In this document: one piece after another, positions 1 through 10,385 of the stretch
How positions within the stretch are numbered: the stretch's first letter is position 1
Layout: each line of letters starts with the position of its first letter
NCBI RefSeq assembly: GCF_019048265.1
Contig: NZ_CP077311.1
Span: 4,349,001 to 4,413,000, forward strand
From: Aeromonas sp. FDAARGOS 1405
GTDB taxonomy: Bacteria > Pseudomonadota > Gammaproteobacteria > Enterobacterales > Aeromonadaceae
Direction of reading: 5' to 3'
Length of the DNA stretch: 64,000 nt
Made by a program: the position numbers and the translations under genes
The notes under the pieces: model-generated
Told to the model about the DNA's origin: nothing
Database searches by the model: none
What the model saw: the letters and a program-made list of their open reading frames with translations, nothing else

Positions 1-42
1 GAGCCGTGCCCAGCACAAAGGGGCCCGTTACTGCAGGGCCGT

Positions 43-1131
43 TCATGACCGCGCAGCCCCTGCACGGGGGCGGGTGGCGTCATAAAACATCTCGGCAGGC
101 TCGCTCTGGCGACTCACCTCGGCCAGCAGTTCCTCTTCTTGAACCTGATCCGGCTTCTGGGCCCGCTGGGCAGGGCGAATGCCGAGCCGCTTGAACAGCT
201 GCATATCGCTGTTTTCGTCCGGGTTGGGGGTGGTCAGCAACTTGCAGCCATAGAAAATGGAGTTGGCCCCGGCCATAAAACACATGGCCTGCATCTGCTC
301 ATTCATCTTCTCCCGCCCGGCTGAGAGGCGCACATGGGAGGCGGGCATCATGATCCGTGCCACGGCGATGGTGCGGATAAATTCGAACGGATCGAGGTTC
401 TCCTGATCCTCCAGCGGCGTTCCCTTCACCTTGACCAGCATGTTGATGGGCACACTCTCCGGGTGCCGCGGCAGGTTGGCGAGCGCCATCAAGAGGCCCG
501 CACGGTCTTTGGCCTGCTCGCCCATGCCGACGATACCGCCGGAGCACACCTTCATCCCGGCACCGCGCACATGCTCCAGGGTATCGAGTCGATCCTGATA
601 GGTGCGGGTAGAGATGATCTCGCCGTAAAACTCGGGCGAGGTATCGAGGTTGTGGTTGTAGTAATCGAGCCCCGCGGCCCCCAGACGCGCCGCCTGATCG
701 GCGGTGAGCATCCCGAGCGTCATGCAGGTCTCCATCCCCAGCCCGCGCACCTCCTCGATCATCCGGATGATGTAGGGCATGTCCTTCTCTTTGGGGTTGC
801 GCCAGGCGGCCCCCATGCAAAAGCGTGACGAGCCGTTGGCCTTGGCTTCGCGGGCCCGCTCCAGCACCTTCTCCACCTCCATCAGCCGCTCGGCCTCAAG
901 ACCGGTGTGGTAACGGGCGCTCTGGGGGCAGTATTTGCAATCTTCCGGGCAGGCGCCGGTCTTGATGGAGAGCAAAGTGCTCACCTGCACTTCGTTCGGG
1001 TCAAAGTGGGCGCGGTGGACGGTCTGGGCCTGAAACAGCAGATCGTTGAATGGCAGGGCAAACAGGGCCTGAACCTCGGCGAGAGTCCAGTCATGACGAA
1101 GGGCGTGACCGCCCGCGGTGAGAGCATTCAT
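43..1131 (-). CDS. bioB: Biotin synthase BioB
   Basis: Radical SAM enzyme that inserts sulfur into dethiobiotin, the last step of biotin synthesis. The 362-residue protein has the CxxxCxxC cluster motif at C61, C65 and C68 (CPEDCKYC), which binds the SAM-coordinating 4Fe-4S cluster. Conserved family segments such as [13 protein letters not shown] and the YGCKLLTT region near the C terminus are present. The reading frame stays open upstream to 1356, but the start at 1131 (MNALTAGG) matches family length and avoids running into the bio control region. It is divergent from bioA, with about 190 bp between the two starts carrying a BirA-like operator. Identity is firm; the exact start is slightly less so. 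Confidence 0.97.
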   Translation of the reverse strand: MNALTAGGHALRHDWTLAEVQALFALPFNDLLFQAQTVHRAHFDPNEVQVSTLLSIKTGACPEDCKYCPQSARYHTGLEAERLMEVEKVLERAREAKANGSSRFCMGAAWRNPKEKDMPYIIRMIEEVRGLGMETCMTLGMLTADQAARLGAAGLDYYNHNLDTSPEFYGEIISTRTYQDRLDTLEHVRGAGMKVCSGGIVGMGEQAKDRAGLLMALANLPRHPESVPINMLVKVKGTPLEDQENLDPFEFIRTIAVARIMMPASHVRLSAGREKMNEQMQAMCFMAGANSIFYGCKLLTTPNPDENSDMQLFKRLGIRPAQRAQKPDQVQEEELLAEVSRQSEPAEMFYDATRPRAGAARS

Positions 1132-1279
1132 ACATGGCTTCCGGTTGTTATTAGTGGGATCCTGCGCCCGCCATCTTGGGATGGACGGCCACAAAACCCG
1201 CCGCCGGGCCTGCGCGCTCAGGGTTATGCGCAGTGCCAAGTGGCTGAAATTGTTGGCTAGTGTAGAGAGCACGCGTAGA

Positions 1280-1313
1280 CTGTCAACACCGACCAGATCA
1301 AACAAATTGACAA
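1280..1313. promoter_or_regulatory. Candidate BirA operator between bioB and bioA
   Basis: The half-sites CTGTCAACA (1280-1288) and AATTGACAA (1305-1313) form an inverted repeat with a 16-bp spacer. This is the same geometry as the E. coli bio operator (TTGTAAACC, 16 bp, GGTTTACAA), and the TGTCAA/TTGACA cores pair exactly. It lies just before the bioA start, in the divergent bioB/bioA region, where BirA with biotinoyl-AMP would repress both genes. The site is read directly from the sequence; binding is inferred. Confidence 0.65.
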
Positions 1314-1324
1314 CAGAACAACAA

Positions 1325-2599
1325 ATGACCAACCAAGAATTCGACCTGCACCACATCTGGCACCCCTATACCTCCCTCACTCACCCCCTGCCCTGCTATG
1401 AAGTGGTCAGCGCCAAAGGGGTGAAGATCACCCTCAGCGACGGCCGTGAACTGGTGGATGGCATGAGCTCCTGGTGGGCTTGCGTGCACGGCTATCAGGT
1501 GCCGGAGTTGGACGCCGCCGCCACCGCCCAGCTCGGCAAGATGTCCCACGTGATGTTTGGCGGCCTCACCCACGCTCCGGCGGTCGAGCTCTGCCGCAAG
1601 CTGGTGGAGATCACTCCAAAGGGGCTTGATCGGGTCTTTCTGGCCGATTCCGGCTCGGTGGCAGTGGAAGTGGCGCTCAAGATGGCGCAGCAATACTGGC
1701 ACGCCAAGGGGACGCCCAGAGCCAAATTTGTCGCCCTGCGCAGCGGCTATCACGGCGACACCTTTGGCGCCATGAGCGTCTGCGATCCCGATGGCGGCAT
1801 GCACGAGCTCTACAAAGGATTCCTGCCGGAACACTATTTTGTCGAAGCACCCAGCTGCCGCTTCCACGCCGAGTGGGACGAGCAGTGCGTGGTGGAGCTG
1901 GCGACGCTCATGGCGGATCATCACGAAGAAATCGCCGCCATCGTGCTTGAGCCCATAGTGCAGGGCGCTGGCGGCATGCGCTTCTATCACCCCCGCTACC
2001 TGCAGTGGGTACGCGCCCTGTGCGACGAATTCGGCGTGCTGCTGATTGCTGACGAGATTGCCACCGGCTTTGGCCGCACCGGCCAGCTGTTTGCATGCGA
2101 CTGGGCGGGGATCTGCCCCGACATCATGTGTCTGGGCAAGGCGCTCACCGGCGGCTACCTCACCCTCTCGGCGACCCTGACCACCGAGCATGTCGCCCAT
2201 ACCATCTGTGACGGCAAGGCGGGGGTCTTTATGCACGGCCCCACTTTTATGGGCAACCCGCTCGCCTGCGCGGTGGCCAACGCCTCCATCGAGTTGCTGC
2301 TGGCCTCACCTTGGCAGGAGCGGGTGCGCGCCATCGAGCATCAGCTGCGTACCGAACTGGTAGAGCTGACCCTGCACCCGGCGGTCGCGGATGTGCGGGT
2401 GCTCGGCGCCATCGGGGTGGTGGAGATGAAAGAGCGGGTGGATGTAGCGCGCATCCAGCGCAAGTTTGTCGAACTGGGCGCCTGGATCCGCCCCTTTGGC
2501 AAGCTGGTCTACCTGATGCCCCCCTTCGTCATCACCCCTGAAGAGTTGCGGGTATTGACCGGCGCCATCCGTCAGGCCATCACCGAGGGCGAGTTTTAA
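1325..2599 (+). CDS. bioA: Adenosylmethionine-8-amino-7-oxononanoate aminotransferase BioA
   Basis: PLP-dependent class III aminotransferase that makes 7,8-diaminopelargonic acid from KAPA using SAM as amino donor. It is 424 residues long, as in the family. The N-terminal HIWHPYTS signature, the WWACVHGY segment, the [13 protein letters not shown] motif (PLP-binding Asp) and the Schiff-base lysine in [11 protein letters not shown] (about K272) are all present. The start is ATG at 1325 ([12 protein letters not shown]). The frame extends upstream to 1118, but that would overlap bioB and the operator region. It is divergently transcribed from bioB, as in other gammaproteobacteria. Confidence 0.97.
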   Translation: MTNQEFDLHHIWHPYTSLTHPLPCYEVVSAKGVKITLSDGRELVDGMSSWWACVHGYQVPELDAAATAQLGKMSHVMFGGLTHAPAVELCRKLVEITPKGLDRVFLADSGSVAVEVALKMAQQYWHAKGTPRAKFVALRSGYHGDTFGAMSVCDPDGGMHELYKGFLPEHYFVEAPSCRFHAEWDEQCVVELATLMADHHEEIAAIVLEPIVQGAGGMRFYHPRYLQWVRALCDEFGVLLIADEIATGFGRTGQLFACDWAGICPDIMCLGKALTGGYLTLSATLTTEHVAHTICDGKAGVFMHGPTFMGNPLACAVANASIELLLASPWQERVRAIEHQLRTELVELTLHPAVADVRVLGAIGVVEMKERVDVARIQRKFVELGAWIRPFGKLVYLMPPFVITPEELRVLTGAIRQAITEGEF

Positions 2600-2775
2600 T
2601 GCATGCAGCGGGCGGCCATCGCAGCCGCCCGTTTGACTACCCGCATTTGATATATAAAGAGGGCAACTTTATCCACTTCAGTGCGCTTTCACTTGCCGTA
2701 ATGTGAGCAAAACACCAGACCTGAGGCCCCAAGAGGGGTAAACTGCTGCGGTTTTACCATCAAGAAAGACTGCTC

Positions 2776-3588
2776 ATGCGCCTCTCCATTGCTGCCAAAA
2801 TCAACTTTTTCCTGCTCTTCATCTTCTCCATGGTACTGGTCTTCTCCGCAGCCTATCAGGCGGTGCGCGAGCGCGATCTCATCCTGACCCTCATCAAGGA
2901 GCAGAGCCGCGAGCAGACCGAAGCCTATTTCGACGGCCTCAACATGCTGATGCTGACCGGCAAGATGGATGCCCGCGATACCCTGCGCGGCAAGTTTCTC
3001 GACCACGCCCATGTGGAGGATGCCCGCATCGTCCGTGGCGACGCGGTGAGCAAACAGTTCGGGCCTGGACGGGAGACAGAGCAGGTAAAAGATGAGTTTG
3101 ATGAGCTGGCTCTGGCGGGCAAAGGGAGTCTGGAGGTGGTGCACAACGGCATGCACAGCCGTCTGGTAGTGACCCGACCGCTACTAGCCAAGAAGGATTT
3201 TCGCGGCACCGACTGCACCAGCTGTCATCTGGTGCCGGAGAACACTGTGCTCGGTGCGGTGCGCTTTGACTACTCCCTCGATTCGCTGTTTACCCGGGTC
3301 GAGCAGAATATCCTCACCTCGGCGCTGATCCTCACCGGCATCTTCGGGATGGGACTGCTGCTGACCCTCTGGGTCATCCGCACCTGGATCGTGCGCCCCC
3401 TCAACCAGTTGACCCGCTCCATGGAAGAGGCCACCGACTTGCACGACTTCGGCCACCGGCTGGAGGGGGATGACGGCGACGAGATTGGCCGGGTGGCGGT
3501 GGCCTACAACCAGATGCTCGACAGTGTGGAGCGCCAGCTCGGCAAGCGACCGCTCGGCGGCAAGCCGGGAGCTCGCCCTGGCGAATAG
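2776..3588 (+). CDS. Membrane HAMP protein with periplasmic CxxCH motif, no output domain
   Basis: A 270-residue protein. An N-terminal membrane segment (about 7-27) is followed by a periplasmic region containing CTSCH at residues 147-151, a c-type heme attachment motif. A second membrane segment (about 177-199) and a HAMP domain (about 200-252, beginning RPLNQLTRSMEEAT) follow. The layout is that of the N-terminal half of a chemoreceptor or sensor kinase, but translation stops about 20 residues after HAMP. The basic, Gly/Pro-rich tail looks unnatural. The +1 frame over the last 60 bp reads a more coiled-coil-like DRSAASRELALANS, so a late frameshift is possible, but no kinase, GGDEF or MCP domain follows in any frame. 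Function is unknown; it may pass a redox or NO signal to a partner. Confidence 0.75.
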   Translation: MRLSIAAKINFFLLFIFSMVLVFSAAYQAVRERDLILTLIKEQSREQTEAYFDGLNMLMLTGKMDARDTLRGKFLDHAHVEDARIVRGDAVSKQFGPGRETEQVKDEFDELALAGKGSLEVVHNGMHSRLVVTRPLLAKKDFRGTDCTSCHLVPENTVLGAVRFDYSLDSLFTRVEQNILTSALILTGIFGMGLLLTLWVIRTWIVRPLNQLTRSMEEATDLHDFGHRLEGDDGDEIGRVAVAYNQMLDSVERQLGKRPLGGKPGARPGE

Positions 3589-3611
3589 CGGACCACACCG
3601 CCCGGCATCGG

Positions 3612-3956
3612 CTAACCGGTGTAATAGAACAGCAGACAAGCAATAAGGATCAGCAGCAGGATCGCCAGATTGACGTGATAGGCATCATCCCTGCGCCGAC
3701 TGCGCCGCCGCTCCAGCAGCAGTACAGCCAGGGTCAGCAAGCTGCAACCCCACAGGCCATGCACCAACCAGGGAGTGAGTGCGGGATCCCAGTAATCGCG
3801 TACCTTGATGCCGCCGTAAACCAGAAAACCATATGCAATCTCCGGCCTAGCATAGTGATAGAGCGCAAGCAGCACGATAAAACCGCACCAGCAGATCAGC
3901 ACCATTGCTCGCAACAGTCGTGTCAGCCAATCCGGCCCTTGTCGCCGCTCTTTCAC
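3612..3956 (-). CDS. Small multi-pass membrane protein, function unknown
   Basis: About 114 residues with three predicted hydrophobic segments: MVLICWCGFIVLLALYHY, then LVHGLWGCSLLTLAVLLL, then a C-terminal LAILLLILIACLLFYY. A basic loop (ERRRSRRRD) separates the last two. No catalytic motif is visible. The frame is open upstream to 4268. I chose GTG at 3956 because AGGAG lies 6 nt before it; the in-frame ATG at 3962 directly abuts that AGGAG, and ATGs at 3998 and 4025 are alternatives. It is divergent from asnS and convergent with the HAMP gene. I do not recognise a named family. Confidence 0.6.
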   Translation of the reverse strand: MKERRQGPDWLTRLLRAMVLICWCGFIVLLALYHYARPEIAYGFLVYGGIKVRDYWDPALTPWLVHGLWGCSLLTLAVLLLERRRSRRRDDAYHVNLAILLLILIACLLFYYTG

Positions 3957-4156
3957 TCGCATCTCCTGTCCCGAGGGAACCCTGCTTGGGTGAACCATGC
4001 TGAAAACCCCACCAGAGTCCGACATTTTTGCTTGTTTATCAAACCCGCGCGGGTAAGATTGACGGCTTAGTCTGCCATGGTGGGCCATCTGTGCCCGGGC
4101 CAGACTCCCTAGTGTTGCAAATAGCGCTGCAAGAACAAGCTGGAGACAATATTTCG

Positions 4157-5557
<1,401 letters not shown>

Positions 5558-5583
5558 TCAGCGGCATATTGCCACTACATTGC

Positions 5584-5609
5584 AAAAGCCGTCCTCAGGG
5601 TCGGCTTTT
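5584..5609 (+). terminator. Rho-independent terminator of asnS
   Basis: AAAAGCCG (5584-5591) pairs with CGGCTTTT (5602-5609) around a 10-nt loop. The 3' arm runs into a T tract, 27 bp after the asnS stop. Confidence 0.85.
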
Positions 5610-5667
5610 TTATTACCCCCGTTATGGGTAATACTCAGAACCAATCGACACAAGGAATGGGTCGTTC

Positions 5668-6423
5668 ATGGGATATCGTCGGCTTCTGACACTCTTGCTG
5701 CTCTGGCTCCCCCTGCAATTGCGGGCAGAACCCGTGCACCTGACCACCCTGGAGTGGCCCCCCTATACCAGCCAGCATCTCCCTGATGGTGGCCTTACCG
5801 GCCATATCGTCAAGCGTGCATTTGCCGAAGCGGGGCTGGAGGTTCAGTTTGACTTCTACCCCTGGCATCGAGCCATGTTGCTGGCATCCGATCCCGCCCA
5901 GCACTACAGCGGCTACTTCCCCAAATACTTCGCCGATGATCTGGATAAACGGTGGCATATTTCCACCAGCGTGGGCAGTAGTGTGCTGGGCATGGCGCAG
6001 CAAGCCGGCCCCCCTATCCACTGGCAGCGACTCGAAGATCTCGCTTCCTACCGGATTGGGGTCGTCGCAGGTTATATCAATACCCGTGAATTTGATGCCC
6101 TGATGGCCAGCAAGCGCCTCAACACCTTTGCCGTGGACGACGATCACCTCAACCTGCGAAAATTGCAGCGCGACCGGCTCGATCTGGCCGTGATCGACCG
6201 GGATGTTTTCTACTGGCTCACCTATCACGATGACAAACTCCACCCCGAACAGCTGCAGTTCAACCCGAAGATCCTCGGGTACAAGAGCCTGCACATCATG
6301 TTCCGTCCCGATCAACAGCAACTGCAACAGCGAGTGAACAATGCGCTAGCCAGACTCGATATCAAGCAGCTGAGCGAACAGTATCAGCGTCGCTATCTGC
6401 TATCAGCACCCGCCCCCCGATGA
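5668..6423 (+). CDS. Periplasmic amino-acid-type substrate-binding protein
   Basis: A 251-residue protein with a signal peptide (MGYRRLLTLLLLWLPLQLRA, cleavage near residue 20). Next comes an SBP_bac_3-like fold: LEWPPYTSQHLPDGGLTGHIVKRAF at the mature N terminus is typical of polar amino-acid binding proteins and their stand-alone relatives. There is no adjacent permease or ATPase, so it may be an orphan binding protein or signalling component rather than part of an ABC importer. The ATG at 5668 follows a purine-rich stretch (AAGGAATGG). The substrate cannot be told from sequence. Confidence 0.75.
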   Translation: MGYRRLLTLLLLWLPLQLRAEPVHLTTLEWPPYTSQHLPDGGLTGHIVKRAFAEAGLEVQFDFYPWHRAMLLASDPAQHYSGYFPKYFADDLDKRWHISTSVGSSVLGMAQQAGPPIHWQRLEDLASYRIGVVAGYINTREFDALMASKRLNTFAVDDDHLNLRKLQRDRLDLAVIDRDVFYWLTYHDDKLHPEQLQFNPKILGYKSLHIMFRPDQQQLQQRVNNALARLDIKQLSEQYQRRYLLSAPAPR

Positions 6424-6659
6424 GCAGAGTCGCAGAACACCCCATTTGTCAAAAAAGATATCTTTAACCCGTGTTTTTACAGCCTCTTCTCCCCTGACCC
6501 GGGCCTTTTTCCACAACTTCCTTACCAACGCATTCCCCATCACAACGCCTCTGGTTGCACTCTGATGGGCTGGCCCCGAGTGATACCACTTGGTGACAAA
6601 AATGATGTTTTTGTTAGTACGTGGTTTTTAAGTGGTTTAATCAAAAATTCATCGAGTTA

Positions 6660-6673
6660 TTGAAGTAACTCAA
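6660..6673 (+). promoter_or_regulatory. Possible FNR-type site upstream of dcuB
   Basis: TTGAAGTAACTCAA keeps the outer TTGA/TCAA of the FNR palindrome but loses the inner T and A. It lies 125 bp before the dcuB start. CAGAAT at 6695-6700 would place a transcription start near 6707, making the site centre about -41. The rest of 6424-6797 is AT-rich intergenic DNA, with a TGA-rich stretch and a good ribosome site (ACGAGGTAACGG) at its end; I see no gene in it. Confidence 0.45.
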
Positions 6674-6797
6674 TTTTTTCACTTTTTCAGGGGAGCAGAA
6701 TAGCAACTAACCCTTTCGGGCTAAATAAAACAGACAATGACAATTCATGGTTCAGGCTACCCGCGGCAATATGGGTTGAATCACACGAGGTAACGGA

Positions 6798-8141
6798 ATG
6801 ATCTTGATGGAATTTTTAGTGGTACTCGGCTGCTTGCTGCTGGGTACCCGCTTTGGGGGCATGGGACTCGGTCTCATCAGTGGTATCGGTCTCTTCCTGC
6901 TGACCTTCGTCTTCGGTCTGGTTCCGGGCGAACCGCCTGTTCAGGTAATGCTGACCATTCTGGCGGTGATCGGCTGTGCCGCCACCCTGCAGACTGCCGG
7001 TGGCCTTAACCTGATGATGCAAGTGGCCGAGCGTCTGCTGCGCCGTCACCCGCAATACATCACTATCCTGGCGCCGCTCACCACCTGGACCCTCACCTTC
7101 CTGTGCGGTACCGGCCACGTGGTCTACACCATGTTCCCCATCATCGCTGACATCGCGCTGCAAAAGAACATCCGTCCCGAGCGCCCGATGGCTGTCGCCT
7201 CCGTTGCCTCCCAGATGGCCATCTGCGCCTCCCCGGTCTCCGTTGCTGTGGTCTCCATGGTCTCCATTCTGGCGGCTGGTCACGGTATCGGTCAGGCTTA
7301 CGGCCTGCTCGACATCCTGATGATCGCCATCCCCTCCTCCCTGACCGGTGTCATCGTGGCAGCCCTGTGGAGCCTGCGTCGCGGCAAGGATCTGGACAAG
7401 GACGAAGAGTTCCAGGCCAAGATCAAAGACCCGGAGCAGCGCGCCTTCATCTACGGCGGTGGTGAAACCCTGCTCAACACCAAGTTCCCGAAAGAGGCCT
7501 ACTGGTCTACCTGGATCTTCTTCGCCGCCATCGCTGCCGTGGTATTGCTCGGCGCCAACGAAGGTCTGCGTCCGGTGTTCACCATCAAGGACAAGACCGG
7601 CCCGCTCTCCATGAACCTGGTGATCCAGATGATGATGCTGATCGCCGGTGCCATCATCCTGATGCGCTGCAAGGTCAAGCCGGGCGAGATCGCCAACGGT
7701 GCCGTCTTCAAGGCAGGTATGGTCGCCATCTTCTCCGTGTTCGGGGTGGCATGGATGAGTGAGACCTTCTTCCAGGCCCACATGCCGCTGCTCAAAGAGA
7801 CCCTGGCCCATGTGGTACAGGCCCAGCCCTGGACCTACGCCCTGGTGCTGTTCCTCATCTCCAAGCTGGTAAACAGCCAGGCCGCTGCCCTCACCGCCAT
7901 CGCCCCCATGGGTCTGGCGCTGGGTGTGGAGCCGAAGCTGCTGATCGCCTTCCTGCCGGCCAGCTACGGCTACTTCGTGCTGCCGACCTACCCGAGCGAT
8001 CTGGCCTGTATCGGTTTCGACCGCTCAGGCACCACCCGCATCGGCAAGTTCATCATCAACCACAGCTTCATCATTCCGGGGCTAATCGGGGTGGTGACCT
8101 CCTGCTCGCTGGGCTTTATCCTCACCAGCATCCTGCTCTAA
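6798..8141 (+). CDS. dcuB: Anaerobic C4-dicarboxylate transporter DcuB
   Basis: Inner-membrane fumarate/succinate (C4-dicarboxylate) exchanger used in fumarate respiration. It has 447 residues and 10 or more hydrophobic segments. It follows E. coli DcuB closely as I remember it: CGTGHVVYT, NIRPERPMA, ASPVSVAVVSMVS, RGKDLDKDEEFQ, SKLVNSQAAAL, LPTYPSDLA and FDRSGTTRIGKFIINHSFI. These distinguish it from DcuA. The start at 6798 has the Shine-Dalgarno AGGTAACGG. It is monocistronic, with a strong terminator and a weak FNR-like site upstream, fitting anaerobic induction. Confidence 0.93.
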   Translation: MILMEFLVVLGCLLLGTRFGGMGLGLISGIGLFLLTFVFGLVPGEPPVQVMLTILAVIGCAATLQTAGGLNLMMQVAERLLRRHPQYITILAPLTTWTLTFLCGTGHVVYTMFPIIADIALQKNIRPERPMAVASVASQMAICASPVSVAVVSMVSILAAGHGIGQAYGLLDILMIAIPSSLTGVIVAALWSLRRGKDLDKDEEFQAKIKDPEQRAFIYGGGETLLNTKFPKEAYWSTWIFFAAIAAVVLLGANEGLRPVFTIKDKTGPLSMNLVIQMMMLIAGAIILMRCKVKPGEIANGAVFKAGMVAIFSVFGVAWMSETFFQAHMPLLKETLAHVVQAQPWTYALVLFLISKLVNSQAAALTAIAPMGLALGVEPKLLIAFLPASYGYFVLPTYPSDLACIGFDRSGTTRIGKFIINHSFIIPGLIGVVTSCSLGFILTSILL

Positions 8142-8172
8142 TCGCAGTCGCGTTTACCACGCCATTGCAATA

Positions 8173-8202
8173 CAGGCCCCCGCTTCGGGGGCCTGCTTTT
8201 TT
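8173..8202 (+). terminator. Rho-independent terminator of dcuB
   Basis: CAGGCCCCC (8173-8181) pairs with GGGGGCCTG (8187-8195) around a 5-nt loop, followed by CTTTTTT. Confidence 0.92.
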
Positions 8203-8314
8203 CCCGCTCAGTGACCCCAACCATTTCCCCGCCGCCATTTCCGGACACTATGCCTTTACCTCTGCCCCCGCCGCTGGGTAGCATGCCCCCTCGTTCACCA
8301 CCGGAATCTCATCC

Positions 8315-8971
8315 ATGTCTCGCGTCATCCTGCTCTGGAGCGGTGGCAAAGATGCCATGCTGGCCCTCTGTCATGCTCGCCAAGCGGGCCATCAGCTGGT
8401 GGCACTGGCCACCTTTGCGCCGCCTGAGCCCCGATTTCTCGCTCACCCCTTGCCGCTGGTGCGCCGTCAGGCGGAAGCCCTCGGGCTGCCCCATCTGCTG
8501 GTCACCATAGAAGCGCCGTTCGATCTCGGTTATGAGCGGGCACTGGCACGGCTCAAGGAGGAGTGGCAACTCGATGGCGTGGTCACCGGCGATATCGACA
8601 GCGTGGGCGGTGCGCCTAACTGGATCCGCGAACGCTGCCGCCCGCTCGGGCTCACCGTCCACACCCCGCTCTGGCAGCAACCTCGTCAAGCCTTGCTGGC
8701 GGATATGCTGGCGCGTGGCATCGTCGCCCACCTCTCCTGCGTCGATACCCGGATACTGGCCCCCGAGTGGACTGGACGCCCCCTCGATGCCGCCACCCTC
8801 TGCGAGCTACAACAACTGGCCGAGCGCGAGGGCTTCGATGCCTGCGGCGAGCAGGGGGAGTACCACACCATGGTGACTGACGGCCCGGGCTTTGCCGCCC
8901 CGCTGCGCCTCGATGGCTGGCAGGTAGCACGGCAGGATCATCTGGCCTATCTGGCTGAGCCACAGGGGTAA
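8315..8971 (+). CDS. Dph6/DUF71-family PP-loop ATP pyrophosphatase
   Basis: A 218-residue adenine nucleotide alpha hydrolase family protein. The N terminus has the PP-loop WSGGKDAMLAL (about residues 8-18). The conserved central VVTGDI and C-terminal CGEQGEYHT signatures define the diphthine-ammonia ligase/COG2102 family. Bacteria lack diphthamide, so the bacterial members have another role; some are linked to cobalamin use, but no B12 gene lies here. It stands alone between the dcuB terminator and a convergent peptidase. The start at 8315 is supported by the MSRVILLWSGGKD N terminus, which places the PP-loop at its usual position. Confidence 0.85.
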   Translation: MSRVILLWSGGKDAMLALCHARQAGHQLVALATFAPPEPRFLAHPLPLVRRQAEALGLPHLLVTIEAPFDLGYERALARLKEEWQLDGVVTGDIDSVGGAPNWIRERCRPLGLTVHTPLWQQPRQALLADMLARGIVAHLSCVDTRILAPEWTGRPLDAATLCELQQLAEREGFDACGEQGEYHTMVTDGPGFAAPLRLDGWQVARQDHLAYLAEPQG

Positions 8972-9023
8972 CGGCCTCAAGCCATCTGGCGCGCTCGTTC
9001 AGGGACGCGCGAAAAATCGAGAT

Positions 9024-9048
9024 AAAAAAAGGGAGGCAACAGCCTCCC
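9024..9048 (-). terminator. Rho-independent terminator for the M20 peptidase
   Basis: GGGAGGC (9031-9037) pairs with GCCTCCC (9042-9048) around AACA. On the minus strand the hairpin is followed by seven T (9024-9030). The plus-strand side has only GTTT, so it serves mainly the minus-strand gene. Confidence 0.85.
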
Positions 9049-9111
9049 GTTTGGAGTGGAGCGGACCAATTTTGAGCGGGCCATGATGACCCGAACAAGG
9101 GATAAACCGGC

Positions 9112-10251
9112 TTATTTCGCCAGCTTGCCCAGCACCCGCTGCAGCAGGCGGATGCGCGGCTCGATGCTCTCCAGCAGCAGGAATTCCGCCTCCGAGTGAA
9201 AACCGCCCCCCATGGGGCCGAAACCATCGAGGGACGGCACCCCCGCGGCGGCGGTAAAGTTGGCATCCGAACCGCCACCGGCCTCCAGCCAGTTGAAGGA
9301 GATCCCCTCCTCTTTCGCAGCCGCCTCCACCAGCGCCATCACAGCTTCTGTATCGCCGCTCGGGCGCATCGCCGGCTTGAAGGTCTGGCGATCCACCTCG
9401 ACCCGACAGCCCGCAAGGAAGGGGTTGTTGGCCATAAAGGTGAGCCGCTCGTGCACCGCAGCGGCCTCTTCGTTGCTCCAGAAGCGCAGATCGACGATCG
9501 CCTCGGCAAAGTCCGGCACCACGTTGACACCGGTGCCGCCCTGTACCACGCCAACGTTCATGGTGGTGCCCGTGGTCATGTTGACCTGCTCGTTGATGGC
9601 CAGCACCCAATGAGCGAGTTCTGTAATGGCAGAGACCCCTTCGGTCAGGGCCGAACCGGCGTGGGACGCCTTGCCGTGGAAGGTGATGCGGTACTTGGCA
9701 TTGCCCTTGCGGGCGCTGATGAGATCCCCGTTGGGACGGGCTGCCTCGGCCACCAGCACGCAGCCGCTCTGTTTGGCTTTTTTCACCAGCCAATCCTTGG
9801 ACCAGGGGGAGCCAATCTCTTCGTCGCAGTTGTAGCAGACCAGCACCTTGAGCTTGGCAAGCAATGCCGGGTCCATCTCTTTGAGGGCATACCAGATAGA
9901 GAGCAAGCCGCTCTTCATGTCCGAAACGCCGGGGCCAAAGGCTTGATTGCCTTCGATTTTCAGCGGGCGCTTGGCCGCCGTCCCCTCGGGGAAGACGGTA
10001 TCCATGTGGCCGCACAGCATCACGTCGTAGTGATCTGCACCCGGCGCATTGGTGATCTCGAGGCAGGGGCCGCACTCGGCAGCAAACTGGTGGCGAGTCA
10101 CCTGCCAGCCGATGGCCTCATATTTCTCGGTCATGATGTCGGCCACTTTCGCTACCCCGGCCGGGGTGCGAGTACCGCAATCGAGGTTGATGAGCGGGGC
10201 CAAATCGGCCAGATAGTTATCGAGGGAAAACGGGCTCTTTACAACTGTCAT
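9112..10251 (-). CDS. M20-family metallopeptidase (glutamate carboxypeptidase type)
   Basis: A 379-residue cytosolic zinc peptidase of the CPG2/ArgE/DapE superfamily. It has the metal-binding HMDTVFPEG (His and catalytic Asp), GPGVSDMKSG (bridging Asp), CDEEIGS (catalytic and metal Glu), the dimerisation segment FHGKASHAGSA and a late ggGSDAN segment. The start ATG at 10251 has GGAG 6 nt upstream. An upstream in-frame ATG at 10263 and the open frame to 10362 are less likely. No signal peptide is seen. It is followed by a terminator and preceded by dcuC on the same strand with about 130 bp between. The substrate may be a folyl- or peptide-linked glutamate; this is inferred from the family only. 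Confidence 0.87.
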   Translation of the reverse strand: MTVVKSPFSLDNYLADLAPLINLDCGTRTPAGVAKVADIMTEKYEAIGWQVTRHQFAAECGPCLEITNAPGADHYDVMLCGHMDTVFPEGTAAKRPLKIEGNQAFGPGVSDMKSGLLSIWYALKEMDPALLAKLKVLVCYNCDEEIGSPWSKDWLVKKAKQSGCVLVAEAARPNGDLISARKGNAKYRITFHGKASHAGSALTEGVSAITELAHWVLAINEQVNMTTGTTMNVGVVQGGTGVNVVPDFAEAIVDLRFWSNEEAAAVHERLTFMANNPFLAGCRVEVDRQTFKPAMRPSGDTEAVMALVEAAAKEEGISFNWLEAGGGSDANFTAAAGVPSLDGFGPMGGGFHSEAEFLLLESIEPRIRLLQRVLGKLAK

Positions 10252-10385
10252 TATCTTCTCCATGCAACAATCAGCATTGATGGCCGATCGTCTATTGCAA
10301 CAATGCGACACAGTGAGAAAAAGGCGGGCAGCCATGCCACCCGCCCGACCGGTAAATTCCAAACACCACTACATAACCCACATCA

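Noticed and set aside
4028..4156. T-box or attenuator before asnS
   Set aside because: No specifier loop, T-box sequence or leader terminator is seen; asnS appears to have an ordinary promoter.
6424..6797. Leader RNA or small gene upstream of dcuB
   Set aside because: No stable hairpin with T tract and no frame with a ribosome site; only promoter-like AT-rich DNA is seen.
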